From positions 137,667 through 201,666 of the forward strand of contig NZ_QUMD01000005.1 in the NCBI RefSeq assembly GCF_003481985.1: 64,000 nucleotides of DNA, read 5' to 3'. Positions 10,885-20,091 of the stretch are shown here, one piece after another. This DNA is from Clostridium sp. OF09-36. GTDB lineage: Bacteria > Bacillota > Clostridia > Lachnospirales > Lachnospiraceae. Both the position numbers and the translations under genes were made by a program. Numbering within the stretch: position 1 is the stretch's first letter; the number at the start of each line of letters is the position of its first letter. The notes beneath the pieces were generated by a model, which did no database searches, had not been told where the DNA came from, and saw only the letters and a program-made list of their open reading frames with translations.

Positions 10885-10928
10885 ATCGACAAAGGCAGAA
10901 GACCATCTTTGGTTTTCTGTCTTTTTTT
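10885..10928 (+). terminator. Intrinsic terminator after ftsZ
   Basis: A GGCAGAAGACC arm pairs imperfectly with GGTTTTCTGTC and is followed by a run of seven Ts. It separates ftsZ from the sporulation genes. Confidence 0.6.
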
Positions 10929-10993
10929 GTCGTTCAAAAATGGAGTTTGCCTCTGTCCGTTTGACAAAGTTTTTCCTTCAGAATGATTATAAT
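10928..10993 (+). promoter_or_regulatory. spoIIG-type promoter with long spacer and Spo0A-like boxes
   Basis: TTGACA (10961-10966) and TATAAT (10988-10993) are consensus hexamers but 21 bp apart, too far for ordinary sigma-A promoters. In Bacillus subtilis the spoIIG promoter has an unusually long 22-bp spacer and needs Spo0A. Here TTTGACA overlapping the -35 matches the reverse Spo0A box TTCGACA at 6 of 7, and TGTCGTT at 10928 matches TGTCGAA at 5 of 7. Control by Spo0A is inferred. Confidence 0.55.
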
Positions 10994-11021
10994 GGGGAGC
11001 ATGGATCCATGAAAAGCGTTT

Positions 11022-11052
11022 GCTGCTATTTGCGCAATGCACAAACAGTAAT
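11022..11052 (+). repeat. 31-nt palindromic hairpin element, copy 2
   Basis: This diverged copy keeps the TGCGC core and the AACAG right arm. Eleven of 14 positions can pair (two as G-U) around an AAT loop. It lies in the leader between the spoIIG promoter and the spoIIGA start. Confidence 0.6.
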
Positions 11053-11087
11053 GCAAACAGCGTTCCGTACATCGGAGGAAACGTAGC

Positions 11088-11972
11088 ATGAGTGAAATCC
11101 TGTATCTGGATCTGTTTTTTCTGGTGAACCTGGCTGCAGATCTATATCTGCTGGTCCTGACCGCGGTGCTGGGAAAGGCGTGCACATGGAAAAGGGCAGG
11201 GAGATTATTGGGGGGAGCGGCAGCAGGGGCTGTCAGTGCCTGTGCGCTGGTGTTCCTTCCAAAACTGCCGCTCCTGCCATGGAAGCTTCTGGAGCTTATG
11301 CTTCTCTCCTGGCTCATGCTCCGCATTGCTTTTGGGGCATGCAGCCGGGCGGAATGGTTCCGGCGCCTTTTAAGCCTGTGGATGGCAGCAACCCTGACTG
11401 GCGGCATCTGTTCGCTGCTGGAGCCGGTGGCCGGAAGAACTTCCAGTGCAGTCTGGGAGCTTACTTCCTGGTCCCTGCCGCAGTTTGGCAAAGACCTTGG
11501 CGTTGCTGGAGGTGTACTTTTTGGGGGTGCCAGGTTTTTACGGCAGGGAGAAGTGTTCCGGAATAACCTGTACGAGGTAACGCTGTATTACCGGGGGCGG
11601 ACAAAGACGGTTCTGGCCCTGCATGATACCGGAAACCAGCTCTATGAGCCGTATGGGCACCAGCCGGTCCACGTTCTGGAGAAACGTGCCTGCGGGGAGC
11701 TTTTAGAGGAAGACTGCCAGGTCTTATATGTTCCGTTTACCTCGGTGGGTAACAGCCATGGGATTTTGCCGGCAGTCCGTCTGGACCGCATGGAGGTCAG
11801 GCAGAAGGGAAAGCTGGTCTGGGAGCTTGAGCGGCCATGGGTGGCACTCAGCGGGGAAGCATTATCACCACACAACCGGTATGGGATGCTTTTACATGGA
11901 GAAATATCGCAGGGCAAGATTTTTTGCCCCAGGCATCATAATATGGAAAGACCCGGGAGGATGGAAAAGTGA
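11088..11972 (+). CDS. spoIIGA: Sporulation sigma-E factor-processing peptidase SpoIIGA
   Basis: SpoIIGA is the membrane-embedded aspartic protease that cleaves pro-sigma-E in the mother cell after septation, when activated by SpoIIR. It is 294 aa: about five hydrophobic segments in the first 155 residues, then a soluble protease domain with the catalytic motif HDTGNQL. The start ATG has an AGGAGG-like site (CGGAGGAAACGTAGC). It overlaps sigE by 4 bp (ATGA-like coupling), the standard spoIIGA-sigE pairing. Confidence 0.9.
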   Translation: MSEILYLDLFFLVNLAADLYLLVLTAVLGKACTWKRAGRLLGGAAAGAVSACALVFLPKLPLLPWKLLELMLLSWLMLRIAFGACSRAEWFRRLLSLWMAATLTGGICSLLEPVAGRTSSAVWELTSWSLPQFGKDLGVAGGVLFGGARFLRQGEVFRNNLYEVTLYYRGRTKTVLALHDTGNQLYEPYGHQPVHVLEKRACGELLEEDCQVLYVPFTSVGNSHGILPAVRLDRMEVRQKGKLVWELERPWVALSGEALSPHNRYGMLLHGEISQGKIFCPRHHNMERPGRMEK

Positions 11973-12708
11973 TCGTAAAAGTTTCAGTACCAAACCGTTT
12001 TCAGTTTAAGGCAGTTCCTTCATTTACTACCATGCTGTGGCAAAAGAAGGGCGAGGTTCATTATATTGGAGGGGCGGACATTCTTCCGCCACCGCTGGAA
12101 AGCAAAAAAGAAGCAGAGATGATCGCGCTTCTGGGAACAGAGGGGGAAAAGGCAGCCAGATCGGTTCTGATCGAACATAATCTGCGTCTGGTGGTTTACA
12201 TAGCAAAGAAGTTTGATAATACGGCAGTGGGCGTGGAGGATCTGATCTCCATCGGAACCATTGGCCTGATCAAGGCGATCAATACCTTTAACCCGGAGAA
12301 AAACATCAAGCTGGCTACCTATGCCTCACGTTGTATTGAGAATGAGATTTTGATGTATCTTCGCCGGAGCAGCAAGACAAAGGCAGAGGTTTCCATCGAT
12401 GAGCCGCTGAATGTGGACTGGGACGGAAATGAACTGCTGCTTTCGGATATTCTTGGGACCGATGACGATGTGATCTACCGGGGCCTGGAGGATGAGACCG
12501 AGAGACAGCTCTTAAAGAGCGCCATTGAGAGCTTAAGCCGCGGGAGAAGACGATCGTGGAATTACGGTATGGGCTCAAAAATACGGAAGGGGAGGAGATG
12601 ACCCAGAAAGAGGTAGCAGACCGTCTGGGAATTTCACAGTCGTACATTTCCCGTCTGGAGAAAAAAATCATGAAGCGGCTGAAAAAGGAAATCGTCCGGT
12701 TTGAATAG
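11969..12708 (+). CDS. sigE: RNA polymerase sigma factor sigma-E (mother-cell sporulation sigma)
   Basis: Sigma-E directs early mother-cell transcription. The restored protein is 246 aa and begins at a GTG overlapping the spoIIGA stop. The first residues form the pro-sequence removed by SpoIIGA. Region 2 is seen around HNLRLVVYIAKKF and GTIGLIKAI, and region 4 ends with the helix-turn-helix EVADRLGISQSYISRLEKK. The frame breaks at about 12538; one C missing from SPRE-coding AGCCCGCGG causes a false stop at 12601. Restoring it gives the full region 4. The 3' end overlaps spoIIP by 8 bp. Confidence 0.93.
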
Positions 12709-13861
12709 TCTGGTCCTCTGGATCCTGCGCACGCTGCTGGCACTGTGTCTTCAGATCCGGTATCCGGCAGTGCGTTTTTGTGAGGAAAGGCCTGTGCGCA
12801 GGGATCCTTCTTATGAGATATACGAAACCTACAGGTATGCGTACAGGCAGTACGGATACCTGTTTGCGCTGTCAGAAGACCCAAAAGCAGCAGGTGACGG
12901 GAGCTTTTCTGATACAGAAGTGTTGCCAGACGGGGCAGATGGGAGAACGCAAGAAAACAGCACAGCTGCTGTGGCTGGCGAAGCTTCTGCATTCAGGGCT
13001 GGTGCTACGGGAAGTCTGGCTGGCGCAGACAGCAAAAATGCTACAAATGGCGAAGCTGCTGTTGATGAAGGAAGCAGCGCGGCCAGTGCACAGGTGGAAG
13101 CTGCGGAGCGTTCCCGCCTCCAGGATTACGATTACCTGATGAAGCATTATTTCAGTGTACACGCATCCACGACAGCGGAGCGGAGCCTGATGACGGCAGA
13201 TACGCTGCTAAAAACAGATCTCAAGCTGGAAAAACACCCGGATGAGCCCCAGATCCTCATCTACCATACCCATGCCAGCGAGACCTATGCCGATTACGGG
13301 CCGGAGCATCCCGATGCGACTGTGGCAGGAGCCGGAGCATATCTGGCCCAGCTTCTCTCAGAGCGGGGCTGGAATGTCATCCATGACACCACAGCGTATG
13401 ACCAGAAGGAGGGAAAGCTGGAGCGTAGCCGGGCCTATACCTATGCGCTGGAGGGAATCCAGAGAATTTTGCAGGAGCATCCGGGCATCGAGGTGATTTT
13501 GGATGTACACCGGGACGGTGTAGCAGATTCGGTGCGTCTGGTACAGAAGGTTTCGGGGAAAACAGCGGCACGGATCATGTTTTTCCAGGGAATGAGCCGG
13601 ACACCGGAGGGGGAGATCGCCTATCTGCCAAACCCGTATCTGAAGGAAAACCTGGCATTTTGCTTTCAGATGCAGCTGGCCTTAAACCGCTATCCGGGAT
13701 TTACAAGAAAAATATATTTAAAGGGGCTGCGCTACAACCTGCATTTGAGGGGACGGTCTTCCCTGATTGAAGCCGGAGCGCAGACCAACACCATAGAAGA
13801 AGCCAGAAACGCCATGGAGCTGCTGGCGGAAGCCATCGATACCGTCTTGCAAGGGACTTGA
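12701..13861 (+). CDS. spoIIP: Stage II sporulation protein P (engulfment amidase/endopeptidase)
   Basis: SpoIIP removes stem peptides and cross-links from peptidoglycan during engulfment with SpoIID and SpoIIM. It is 386 aa with a TTG start overlapping sigE. A single N-terminal membrane segment is followed by an Ala/Gly/Ser/Glu-rich, probably disordered linker (about residues 65-135) and the SpoIIP catalytic domain. That domain begins near residue 180, with the histidine motifs IYHTHASETY and DVHRDGV and a glutamate in SLIEAGAQTNT. The family match is clear; direct linkage to sigE is less common than linkage to gpr. Confidence 0.88.
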   Translation: MNSLVLWILRTLLALCLQIRYPAVRFCEERPVRRDPSYEIYETYRYAYRQYGYLFALSEDPKAAGDGSFSDTEVLPDGADGRTQENSTAAVAGEASAFRAGATGSLAGADSKNATNGEAAVDEGSSAASAQVEAAERSRLQDYDYLMKHYFSVHASTTAERSLMTADTLLKTDLKLEKHPDEPQILIYHTHASETYADYGPEHPDATVAGAGAYLAQLLSERGWNVIHDTTAYDQKEGKLERSRAYTYALEGIQRILQEHPGIEVILDVHRDGVADSVRLVQKVSGKTAARIMFFQGMSRTPEGEIAYLPNPYLKENLAFCFQMQLALNRYPGFTRKIYLKGLRYNLHLRGRSSLIEAGAQTNTIEEARNAMELLAEAIDTVLQGT

Positions 13862-13970
13862 AAAAATGTTATTATAATAAATTGACGAATTGTCTCCATT
13901 CTGTATGGGACAGAAACAAGAAACAAAAACTGGTTTTATACGTTTTATTTTATTTGGAGGAAATCAATAC

Positions 13971-15785
13971 ATGGCATCAATGGACCAAAGCAAGATCCGT
14001 AATTTCTGTATCATCGCCCATATTGACCACGGCAAATCCACTCTGGCAGACCGCATCATCGAGATGACCGGCCTTCTGACCAGCCGTGAAATGCAGGCGC
14101 AGGTACTCGATAACATGGACCTGGAGCGGGAGCGTGGAATTACCATCAAATCCCAGGCAGTCCGCACCGTTTACCGTGCAAAAGACGGAGAAGAATATAT
14201 TTTTAACCTGATCGATACCCCTGGACACGTCGACTTTAACTATGAGGTATCCAGAAGTCTGGCTGCCTGCGACGGTGCGATCCTTGTCGTGGATGCGGCA
14301 CAGGGAATCGAGGCACAGACCCTGGCCAACGTTTACCTAGCCCTGGACCACGACCTGGATGTGTTCCCGGTCATCAACAAGATCGACCTTCCGAGTGCAA
14401 GGCCGGACTGGGTCGCAGACGAGATCGAGGACGTCATCGGCATTGAAGCACACGATGCACCGCGCATTTCTGCGAAGACTGGCCTGAATGTGGAGGATGT
14501 GCTGGAGGCGATCGTTCACAAGGTCCCGGCACCGGTGGGCGATCCTGAGGCACCGCTTCAGGCGCTGATCTTTGACTCGCTTTATGACCCGTACAAGGGT
14601 GTTATCGTGTTCTGCCGCATCAAAGAGGGAACCGTAAAGAAAGGAACCCGTGTCCGCATGATGGCAACCGGAGCCGAGGAAGAGGTGGTTGAGGTTGGTT
14701 ATTTCGGCGCAGGCCAGTTCATTCCGTGCGACGAGCTGAGTGCCGGCATGGTTGGTTACATCACTGCCAGCATTAAGAATGTAAAGGATACCCGTGTGGG
14801 TGATACCATCACCGATGCGCTGCGTCCGTGCGCAGAGCCGCTTCCGGGCTACAAAAAGGTAACCTCCATGGTATACTGCGGACTTTACCCGGCAGATGGT
14901 GCAAAGTACAATGACCTGCGCGATGCATTAGAGAAGCTTCAGTTAAACGATGCATCCCTGTTCTTTGAGCCGGAGACCTCCATTGCCCTTGGCTTTGGTT
15001 TCCGCTGCGGATTTTTGGGACTTTTGCATCTGGAGATCATCCAGGAGCGTCTGGAGCGGGAGTACAACCTCGATCTGGTTACCACGGCACCGGGCGTTGT
15101 GTACCGTGTCCACAAGAAAAACGGCGAAATGATCGAGCTGACCAACCCGTCCAACCTCCCGGACCCGACCGAGATTGAGTATATGGAGGAGCCGATCGTC
15201 AGTGCGGAAATCATGGTTACCACCGAGTTTGTGGGTGCCATTATGACACTGTGCCAGGAACGGCGCGGTATCTACCATGGTATGGAATACATTGAGGAAA
15301 CCAGGGCACTCTTAAAATATGATCTCCCGCTGAACGAGATCATCTACGATTTCTTCGATGCGTTAAAATCACGCTCCAGAGGCTATGCTTCTTTCGACTA
15401 TGACATGAAGGGCTATGAGACCTCTGAGCTTGTGAAGCTGGATATCCTCATCAATAAAGAGGAGGTGGATGCCCTGTCCTTCATTGTACATGCAGATTCC
15501 GCCTACGAGCGCGGCAGAAAAATGTGCGAGAAGTTAAAGGAGGAGATCCCGCGCCACCTGTTTGAGATTCCGATCCAGGCAGCGGTAGGCGGCAAGATCA
15601 TTGCCCGCGAGACCGTAAAGGCGATGCGCAAGGATGTCCTTGCGAAGTGCTACGGCGGCGATATCTCCCGTAAGAAGAAGCTTCTGGAAAAACAGAAGGA
15701 AGGAAAGAAACGAATGCGTCAGGTGGGCAATGTAGAGATCCCGCAGAAGGCATTCATGAGTGTTCTGAAATTAGACGATGAATAA
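13971..15785 (+). CDS. lepA: Elongation factor 4 (LepA)
   Basis: LepA is a ribosomal back-translocase GTPase of 604 aa. ATG 13971 has a TTGGAGGAA site; the longer open frame upstream lacks one. GTPase motifs are AHIDHGKST (G1), DTPGHVDF (G3), NKID (G4) and SAKTG (G5), followed by EF-G-like domains and the LepA-specific C-terminal domain ending in a basic KKKLLEKQKEGKKR stretch. It overlaps hemW by 8 bp, a common pairing in Firmicutes. Confidence 0.97.
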   Translation: MASMDQSKIRNFCIIAHIDHGKSTLADRIIEMTGLLTSREMQAQVLDNMDLERERGITIKSQAVRTVYRAKDGEEYIFNLIDTPGHVDFNYEVSRSLAACDGAILVVDAAQGIEAQTLANVYLALDHDLDVFPVINKIDLPSARPDWVADEIEDVIGIEAHDAPRISAKTGLNVEDVLEAIVHKVPAPVGDPEAPLQALIFDSLYDPYKGVIVFCRIKEGTVKKGTRVRMMATGAEEEVVEVGYFGAGQFIPCDELSAGMVGYITASIKNVKDTRVGDTITDALRPCAEPLPGYKKVTSMVYCGLYPADGAKYNDLRDALEKLQLNDASLFFEPETSIALGFGFRCGFLGLLHLEIIQERLEREYNLDLVTTAPGVVYRVHKKNGEMIELTNPSNLPDPTEIEYMEEPIVSAEIMVTTEFVGAIMTLCQERRGIYHGMEYIEETRALLKYDLPLNEIIYDFFDALKSRSRGYASFDYDMKGYETSELVKLDILINKEEVDALSFIVHADSAYERGRKMCEKLKEEIPRHLFEIPIQAAVGGKIIARETVKAMRKDVLAKCYGGDISRKKKLLEKQKEGKKRMRQVGNVEIPQKAFMSVLKLDDE

Positions 15786-17027
15786 ACGAGAACTGGAACT
15801 TTATATTCACATTCCCTTTTGCGCCCGCAAGTGCTCTTACTGCGATTTCTTATCCTTCGCAGCGCCGGAGCGGGTGTACCGGGAATACATGGACAAGCTG
15901 ATCGAAGAAATCTGCGGTCAGGGCCCGAATTTTCAGGAGTACCGTGTGTCCACCATTTTTGTGGGCGGCGGTACTCCGTCGATTCTGCCTGCTGACCTTA
16001 TTATGGAGCTGTTTGCGACGCTCTCCGAGAATTTCGATATCGCACTGGATGCAGAGGTGACTCTGGAGGCCAATCCGGGAACGCTTACCATGGAAAAGCT
16101 GGAGGTTTACCGCCAGAGCGGCATCAACCGCCTGAGCATCGGCCTGCAGTCTGCCGATGACAAGGAACTAAAATACCTGGGGCGGATCCATTCCTACGAT
16201 TCCTTTTTAAAGAGCTACCAGCGTGCCAGACAGGCGGGCTTTAAAAATATCAATGTGGATCTGATGTCGGCACTTCCGGGGCAGGATGTACATTCCTGGA
16301 AAACTACGTTAAAAAAGGTCATGATGTTAAAGCCGGAGCACATTTCTGCTTACAGCCTGATCATCGAGGAGGGAACTCCGTTTTTCGAGCGCTTTGGTGA
16401 ACCGGAATGTAAAAGGGCCTGCTTTCCGGTGGACAGCAGGAAAACAGTAAAAAGCCGGAAACAGCATCCGAGGTTGCGGCACGGGCAGCGGTTATGACAC
16501 TGCCGGATCTTCCAGACGAGGACACAGACCGGGAGATGTACCACCTGACCAAAGAGATGATGGCGGCTCAGGGATATGAGCGTTATGAGATATCTAATTA
16601 CGCAAAAAAGGGCTATGAATGCCGCCACAATACCGGTTACTGGACCGGGGTGGAATACCTGGGCCTGGGACTTGGGGCTTCCTCCTACACTTATGGCTAC
16701 CGCTACCACAATACAGAGGACCTGCAGGAATATCTTTCCCTGAATCTTTACGAGGGCGGAGCGGCAGCACGGGATATCGAGGAGCTTTCCCTCGAAGACA
16801 AGATGGAGGAATTCATGTTTGTGGGCCTGCGCATGATGCAGGGCGTTTCCGGCAGTGAATTTCTGGAGCGTTTTGGCCTGAATATGTGGAATGTTTACGG
16901 GGATGTATTAAAAAAACTGGAACAGCAGGGGCTCATTGAGGTGGAGGCACCTATGGTCCGCCTGACTGAGCGCGGCATCGATGTCAGCAATGTGGTCTTA
17001 AGCGAATTCCTTATCGACCGGGAGTAG
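15778..17027 (+). CDS. hemW: Radical SAM family heme chaperone HemW (coproporphyrinogen III oxidase-like)
   Basis: HemW is a cytoplasmic radical SAM protein thought to deliver heme to target enzymes. The restored length is 416 aa. The 4Fe-4S motif is CARKCSYC near the N-terminus, then the SAM-binding VGGGTPS and a C-terminal HemW domain. The frame breaks at about 16417, where AAAAGGGCC should have one more G. With it restored, the two halves join through a polar linker. The false stop at 16497 and the restart at 16494 are then explained. Confidence 0.9.
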
Positions 17028-17197
17028 TGCATTGCCTATAGTTTTTCTTAAGGATTGCTTTATATTTGTTTTGTTGTTCTTTTCGCTGTCCTTTGCTATA
17101 CTATTATAAAAATAATAATGGAAGAAAAAGGAATGCGGGAGTGCGGAAACAATCCCGTTTTGCGATGCCAGAAGCTGTGGCATCCGGGAGGATTTGA

Positions 17198-18468
17198 ATG
17201 CTGATACAAAAGAGAGATACAATATGTGCCGGAAAGCACTTTTCTGTTTTCCGGAGGGCAGTATGTCTGGTGCTTACAGGGCTTATGCTCCTGCAGACAG
17301 GACTGCTCACTGCCTTTGCTGCACCATCGGCTTCGGTCATCCGTTCTGATGAGATGCGGGGCGTATGGATCTCCTATCTGGACTGGGAAAGACTCCCGGC
17401 AGACCAGGAATCCTTTAAGCGGGAAGTCGATAAGATGATTGACCGCTGCCTGGAATTAAAAATGAATGCGGTGTTTGTGCATGTGCGTCCTGATGCGGAT
17501 GCGGTGTATCCGTCCGCATATTTTCCGTGGTCCCGCTTTGTGACGGGCACCCAGGGCCAGAACCCGGGGTACGATCCACTGGCGATCTTTGTGAAGGCTG
17601 CGCACAATAAAGGGCTGCAGTTCCATGCCTGGATTAATCCGTACCGTGTGACCGGATACCACAATACCTGGGAGCAGGTATCGGATCAGAATCCGGCGAA
17701 AAAGTGGCTGACCGATGCGGACCCGTCCAATGACCGCTGGGTATTAAAGCAGAATGGCGCCTATTATTTTAATCCGGCGATCCCGCAGGTCAGGGAGCTG
17801 ATCATAAACGGGGTGCGGGAGATCGCGCAGAAGTATACAGTGGATGGCATCCATTTCGATGACTATTTTTATCCGGAGGTGGACAACTCCAATGCCAGCC
17901 GCTGGTTTGACAAGCCGGAGTACGACGCTTCTGGCAGCAGCCTGACCATTGCCCAGTGGCGGCGGGAAAATGTCAATGAGCTGATCCGCGGCGTGTACCG
18001 TGCAGTCAAGGAGGCTCGTCCGTCGGCCAAGTTTGGCATCAGCCGGAGGGGTATGTAGACCATCTGCGCAGTGACAACCGCCTGTTTACCGATATTGACA
18101 CCTGGCTGTCCCACGACGGGTATGTGGATTACATTATGCCGCAGATTTACTGGGGTTTTGAACACCAGCTTTCCAATGGAAGCCCGGCACCGTTTGCTTT
18201 TGAAAATAACCTGAAGACCTGGATCAGCCTGGTAAAGAAGGGCCATGCAAAGCTCTATATCGGACTTGCCATGTATAAGGCCGGGAGCAATGCGAGGGAC
18301 AACACCGGAATCCCGGAATGGAAGCGTTATGACAATATCATAAGCCGGCAGGTAGAGGCCGGCCGGGCCAGCGGTGCAGTAGCCGGGTACTGTTTCTATG
18401 AATATGGCTCCTTCCAGGAGGACATATGCCAGAAGGAAGTGAAGAACCTGTTAAAGGTATTCCGATAA
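17198..18468 (+). CDS. Secreted family 10 glycosylhydrolase-like protein (DUF187/YngK family)
   Basis: The restored product is 423 aa. It starts with a basic N-terminus and a hydrophobic segment ending in an AFAAP-type signal peptidase site (about residue 43), so export is likely. The body matches the glycosidase-like family with GVWISYLDWERL, FVHVRPDADAVYPS, FHAWINPYRV and DGIHFDDYFYP; the last contains the acidic residues expected at a TIM-barrel active site. The frame breaks at about 18044: one C lost in an AGCCCGG context. Restoring it gives ISPEGYVDHLRSDNRLF and an uninterrupted barrel. The substrate is unknown; peptidoglycan or polysaccharide are possibilities. Confidence 0.8.
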
Positions 18469-18499
18469 AAACAAGTGAAAAGAGAAGAGAGGTTGACCG

Positions 18500-19024
18500 A
18501 TGAAAAAATTAGAGGATTATGTAGTAAGTATTCCGGATTTTCCGGAGCCGGGCATTATTTTCCGCGATGTTACATCCATTCTTCAGGATGCAGACGGACT
18601 GGCTCTGGCCATTGACAGCATCCGTGACATGATAAAGGATCTCGACTACGACGTTGTGGTCGGTCCGGAATCCCGCGGATTTATCTTTGGCGTGCCGGTT
18701 GCTTATGCAGAGCATAAGAGCTTCGTGCCGATCCGCAAGAAAGGCAAGCTGCCGAGAGAGACCATCACTGCAAAGTACGATCTGGAATATGGTTCCGCAG
18801 AGATCGAGATCCACAAGGATGCCATCAAGCCGGGACAGAAGGTCGTTGTGGTCGATGACCTGATCGCGACCGGAGGCACCACCGAGGCTATCGTAAGCCT
18901 GGTCGAGCAGCTGGGCGGAAAAGTCGTAAAGCTCTGCTTCGTTATGGAGTTAGCTGGCTTAAAGGGACGTGACCGCCTCAAAGGATATGATGTGGAATCT
19001 GCAATCATCTATGAAGGAAAATAA
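18500..19024 (+). CDS. apt: Adenine phosphoribosyltransferase
   Basis: Apt is a cytoplasmic purine-salvage enzyme that converts adenine and PRPP to AMP. It is 174 aa, the usual size. The PRPP-binding loop VVVVDDLIATGGTTEA is complete, and the N-terminal DFPEPGIIFRDVT and the flexible loop region RKKGKLPRETI match the family. An AGAGAGGTTG site precedes the ATG. relA/spoT often sits downstream in relatives; here a DUF218 gene follows instead. Confidence 0.95.
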   Translation: MKKLEDYVVSIPDFPEPGIIFRDVTSILQDADGLALAIDSIRDMIKDLDYDVVVGPESRGFIFGVPVAYAEHKSFVPIRKKGKLPRETITAKYDLEYGSAEIEIHKDAIKPGQKVVVVDDLIATGGTTEAIVSLVEQLGGKVVKLCFVMELAGLKGRDRLKGYDVESAIIYEGK

Positions 19025-19163
19025 ATGTACCCGTGCGCAGCAGTATTTTTGAATTCAGCAGATGCGCCACTGGTACCTTTGCGATACGCAATGGAATAAA
19101 AAGGCCGTAGAAATCCGCTGTCTGGCGCTTTGCTGCGGCCTAAACATGATGTGAGGTGAAACA

Positions 19164-20036
19164 ATGTTAATATGGGTCTTCACTGCAGCTGCAGTGCTTT
19201 GCCTGGTGTACTACGGGATCATCGTAGTGTATGCAGGCTTTGGCACGTCTTTTGCAGTGCTATGGCTTTTGATCGCTGGATTCTTTGGTACGACTGCGGC
19301 AGGAATCCATTTCTACCAGAAGTATCCGGAGCGGGTGCCGCTCTGGCTTCCGGTTTCCTTTGTGACCCTGTGTGCATCCGGTCTTATGATCCTTTTAGTC
19401 ACGCAGATCTTAATTTTTGGCCGGATCCCGGCGACGGCAGAGCCTTCCCTGGATTATGTGATTGTGCTGGGCGCTAAGGTGAAGCCGGACGGAACGCTGA
19501 GCAAGACCTTAAAGCTGCGGTTAGATAAGGCGCTGGAATACGCAAAGGAAAACCCGGAGACCATACTGGTGCTTTCCGGCGCAAAAGGTGAGGATGAGCC
19601 ATGCCCGGAAGCAGAGGCCATGGAACAGTATCTCTTAGGGCAGGGAGCCGCTGCAGAACAGCTTTTACTGGAGAAGCAGTCCTTTAGTACGGTAGAGAAT
19701 CTGGCCTACAGTAAGCTTCTGATCGAAAACAGGGAACAAAAGCTTTTGCAGGAGCAGAAACGAAAGACAGAGGCAGAGAAGCTTCTTCGTGCACCCGGAG
19801 AACCAGAACTGCAAAAAAATGGTAAGGGAGCGCAGGAGGAGATATCTGCGCGGCCTGTGCGGATTGGGGTCCTGACCAGTAATTTTCATCTCTGCCGGGC
19901 AGGAATGATCGCAAAAAAACAGCATTATGATATGATTTACGGGATTGCATCGGAGGCTGATAAGGTTCTTCTGGTGCATTTTTCCCTGCGCGACGGCATT
20001 GCTTTATTAAAAGACCGCCTGATGGGCAATCTATAG
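19164..20036 (+). CDS. YdcF/SanA-family (DUF218/ElyC-like) membrane protein
   Basis: This is a 290-aa protein with three or four N-terminal hydrophobic segments (residues 1-90) and a DUF218 domain beginning DYVIVLGAKVKPDG. The typical LVLSGAKG, E-A-MEQYL and TSNFHLCRAGMIA motifs follow. Family members are implicated in envelope functions, but the reaction is not established. A lysine/glutamate/glutamine-rich stretch of about 45 residues (roughly 190-235) is inserted inside the domain just before the TSNFHL strand, an oddity of this copy. Confidence 0.75.
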   Translation: MLIWVFTAAAVLCLVYYGIIVVYAGFGTSFAVLWLLIAGFFGTTAAGIHFYQKYPERVPLWLPVSFVTLCASGLMILLVTQILIFGRIPATAEPSLDYVIVLGAKVKPDGTLSKTLKLRLDKALEYAKENPETILVLSGAKGEDEPCPEAEAMEQYLLGQGAAAEQLLLEKQSFSTVENLAYSKLLIENREQKLLQEQKRKTEAEKLLRAPGEPELQKNGKGAQEEISARPVRIGVLTSNFHLCRAGMIAKKQHYDMIYGIASEADKVLLVHFSLRDGIALLKDRLMGNL

Positions 20037-20091
20037 AGGAAAGCAAGACAAAGAAATAAGATCGTAAACAGACAGGAAAGGAAGACAACGG

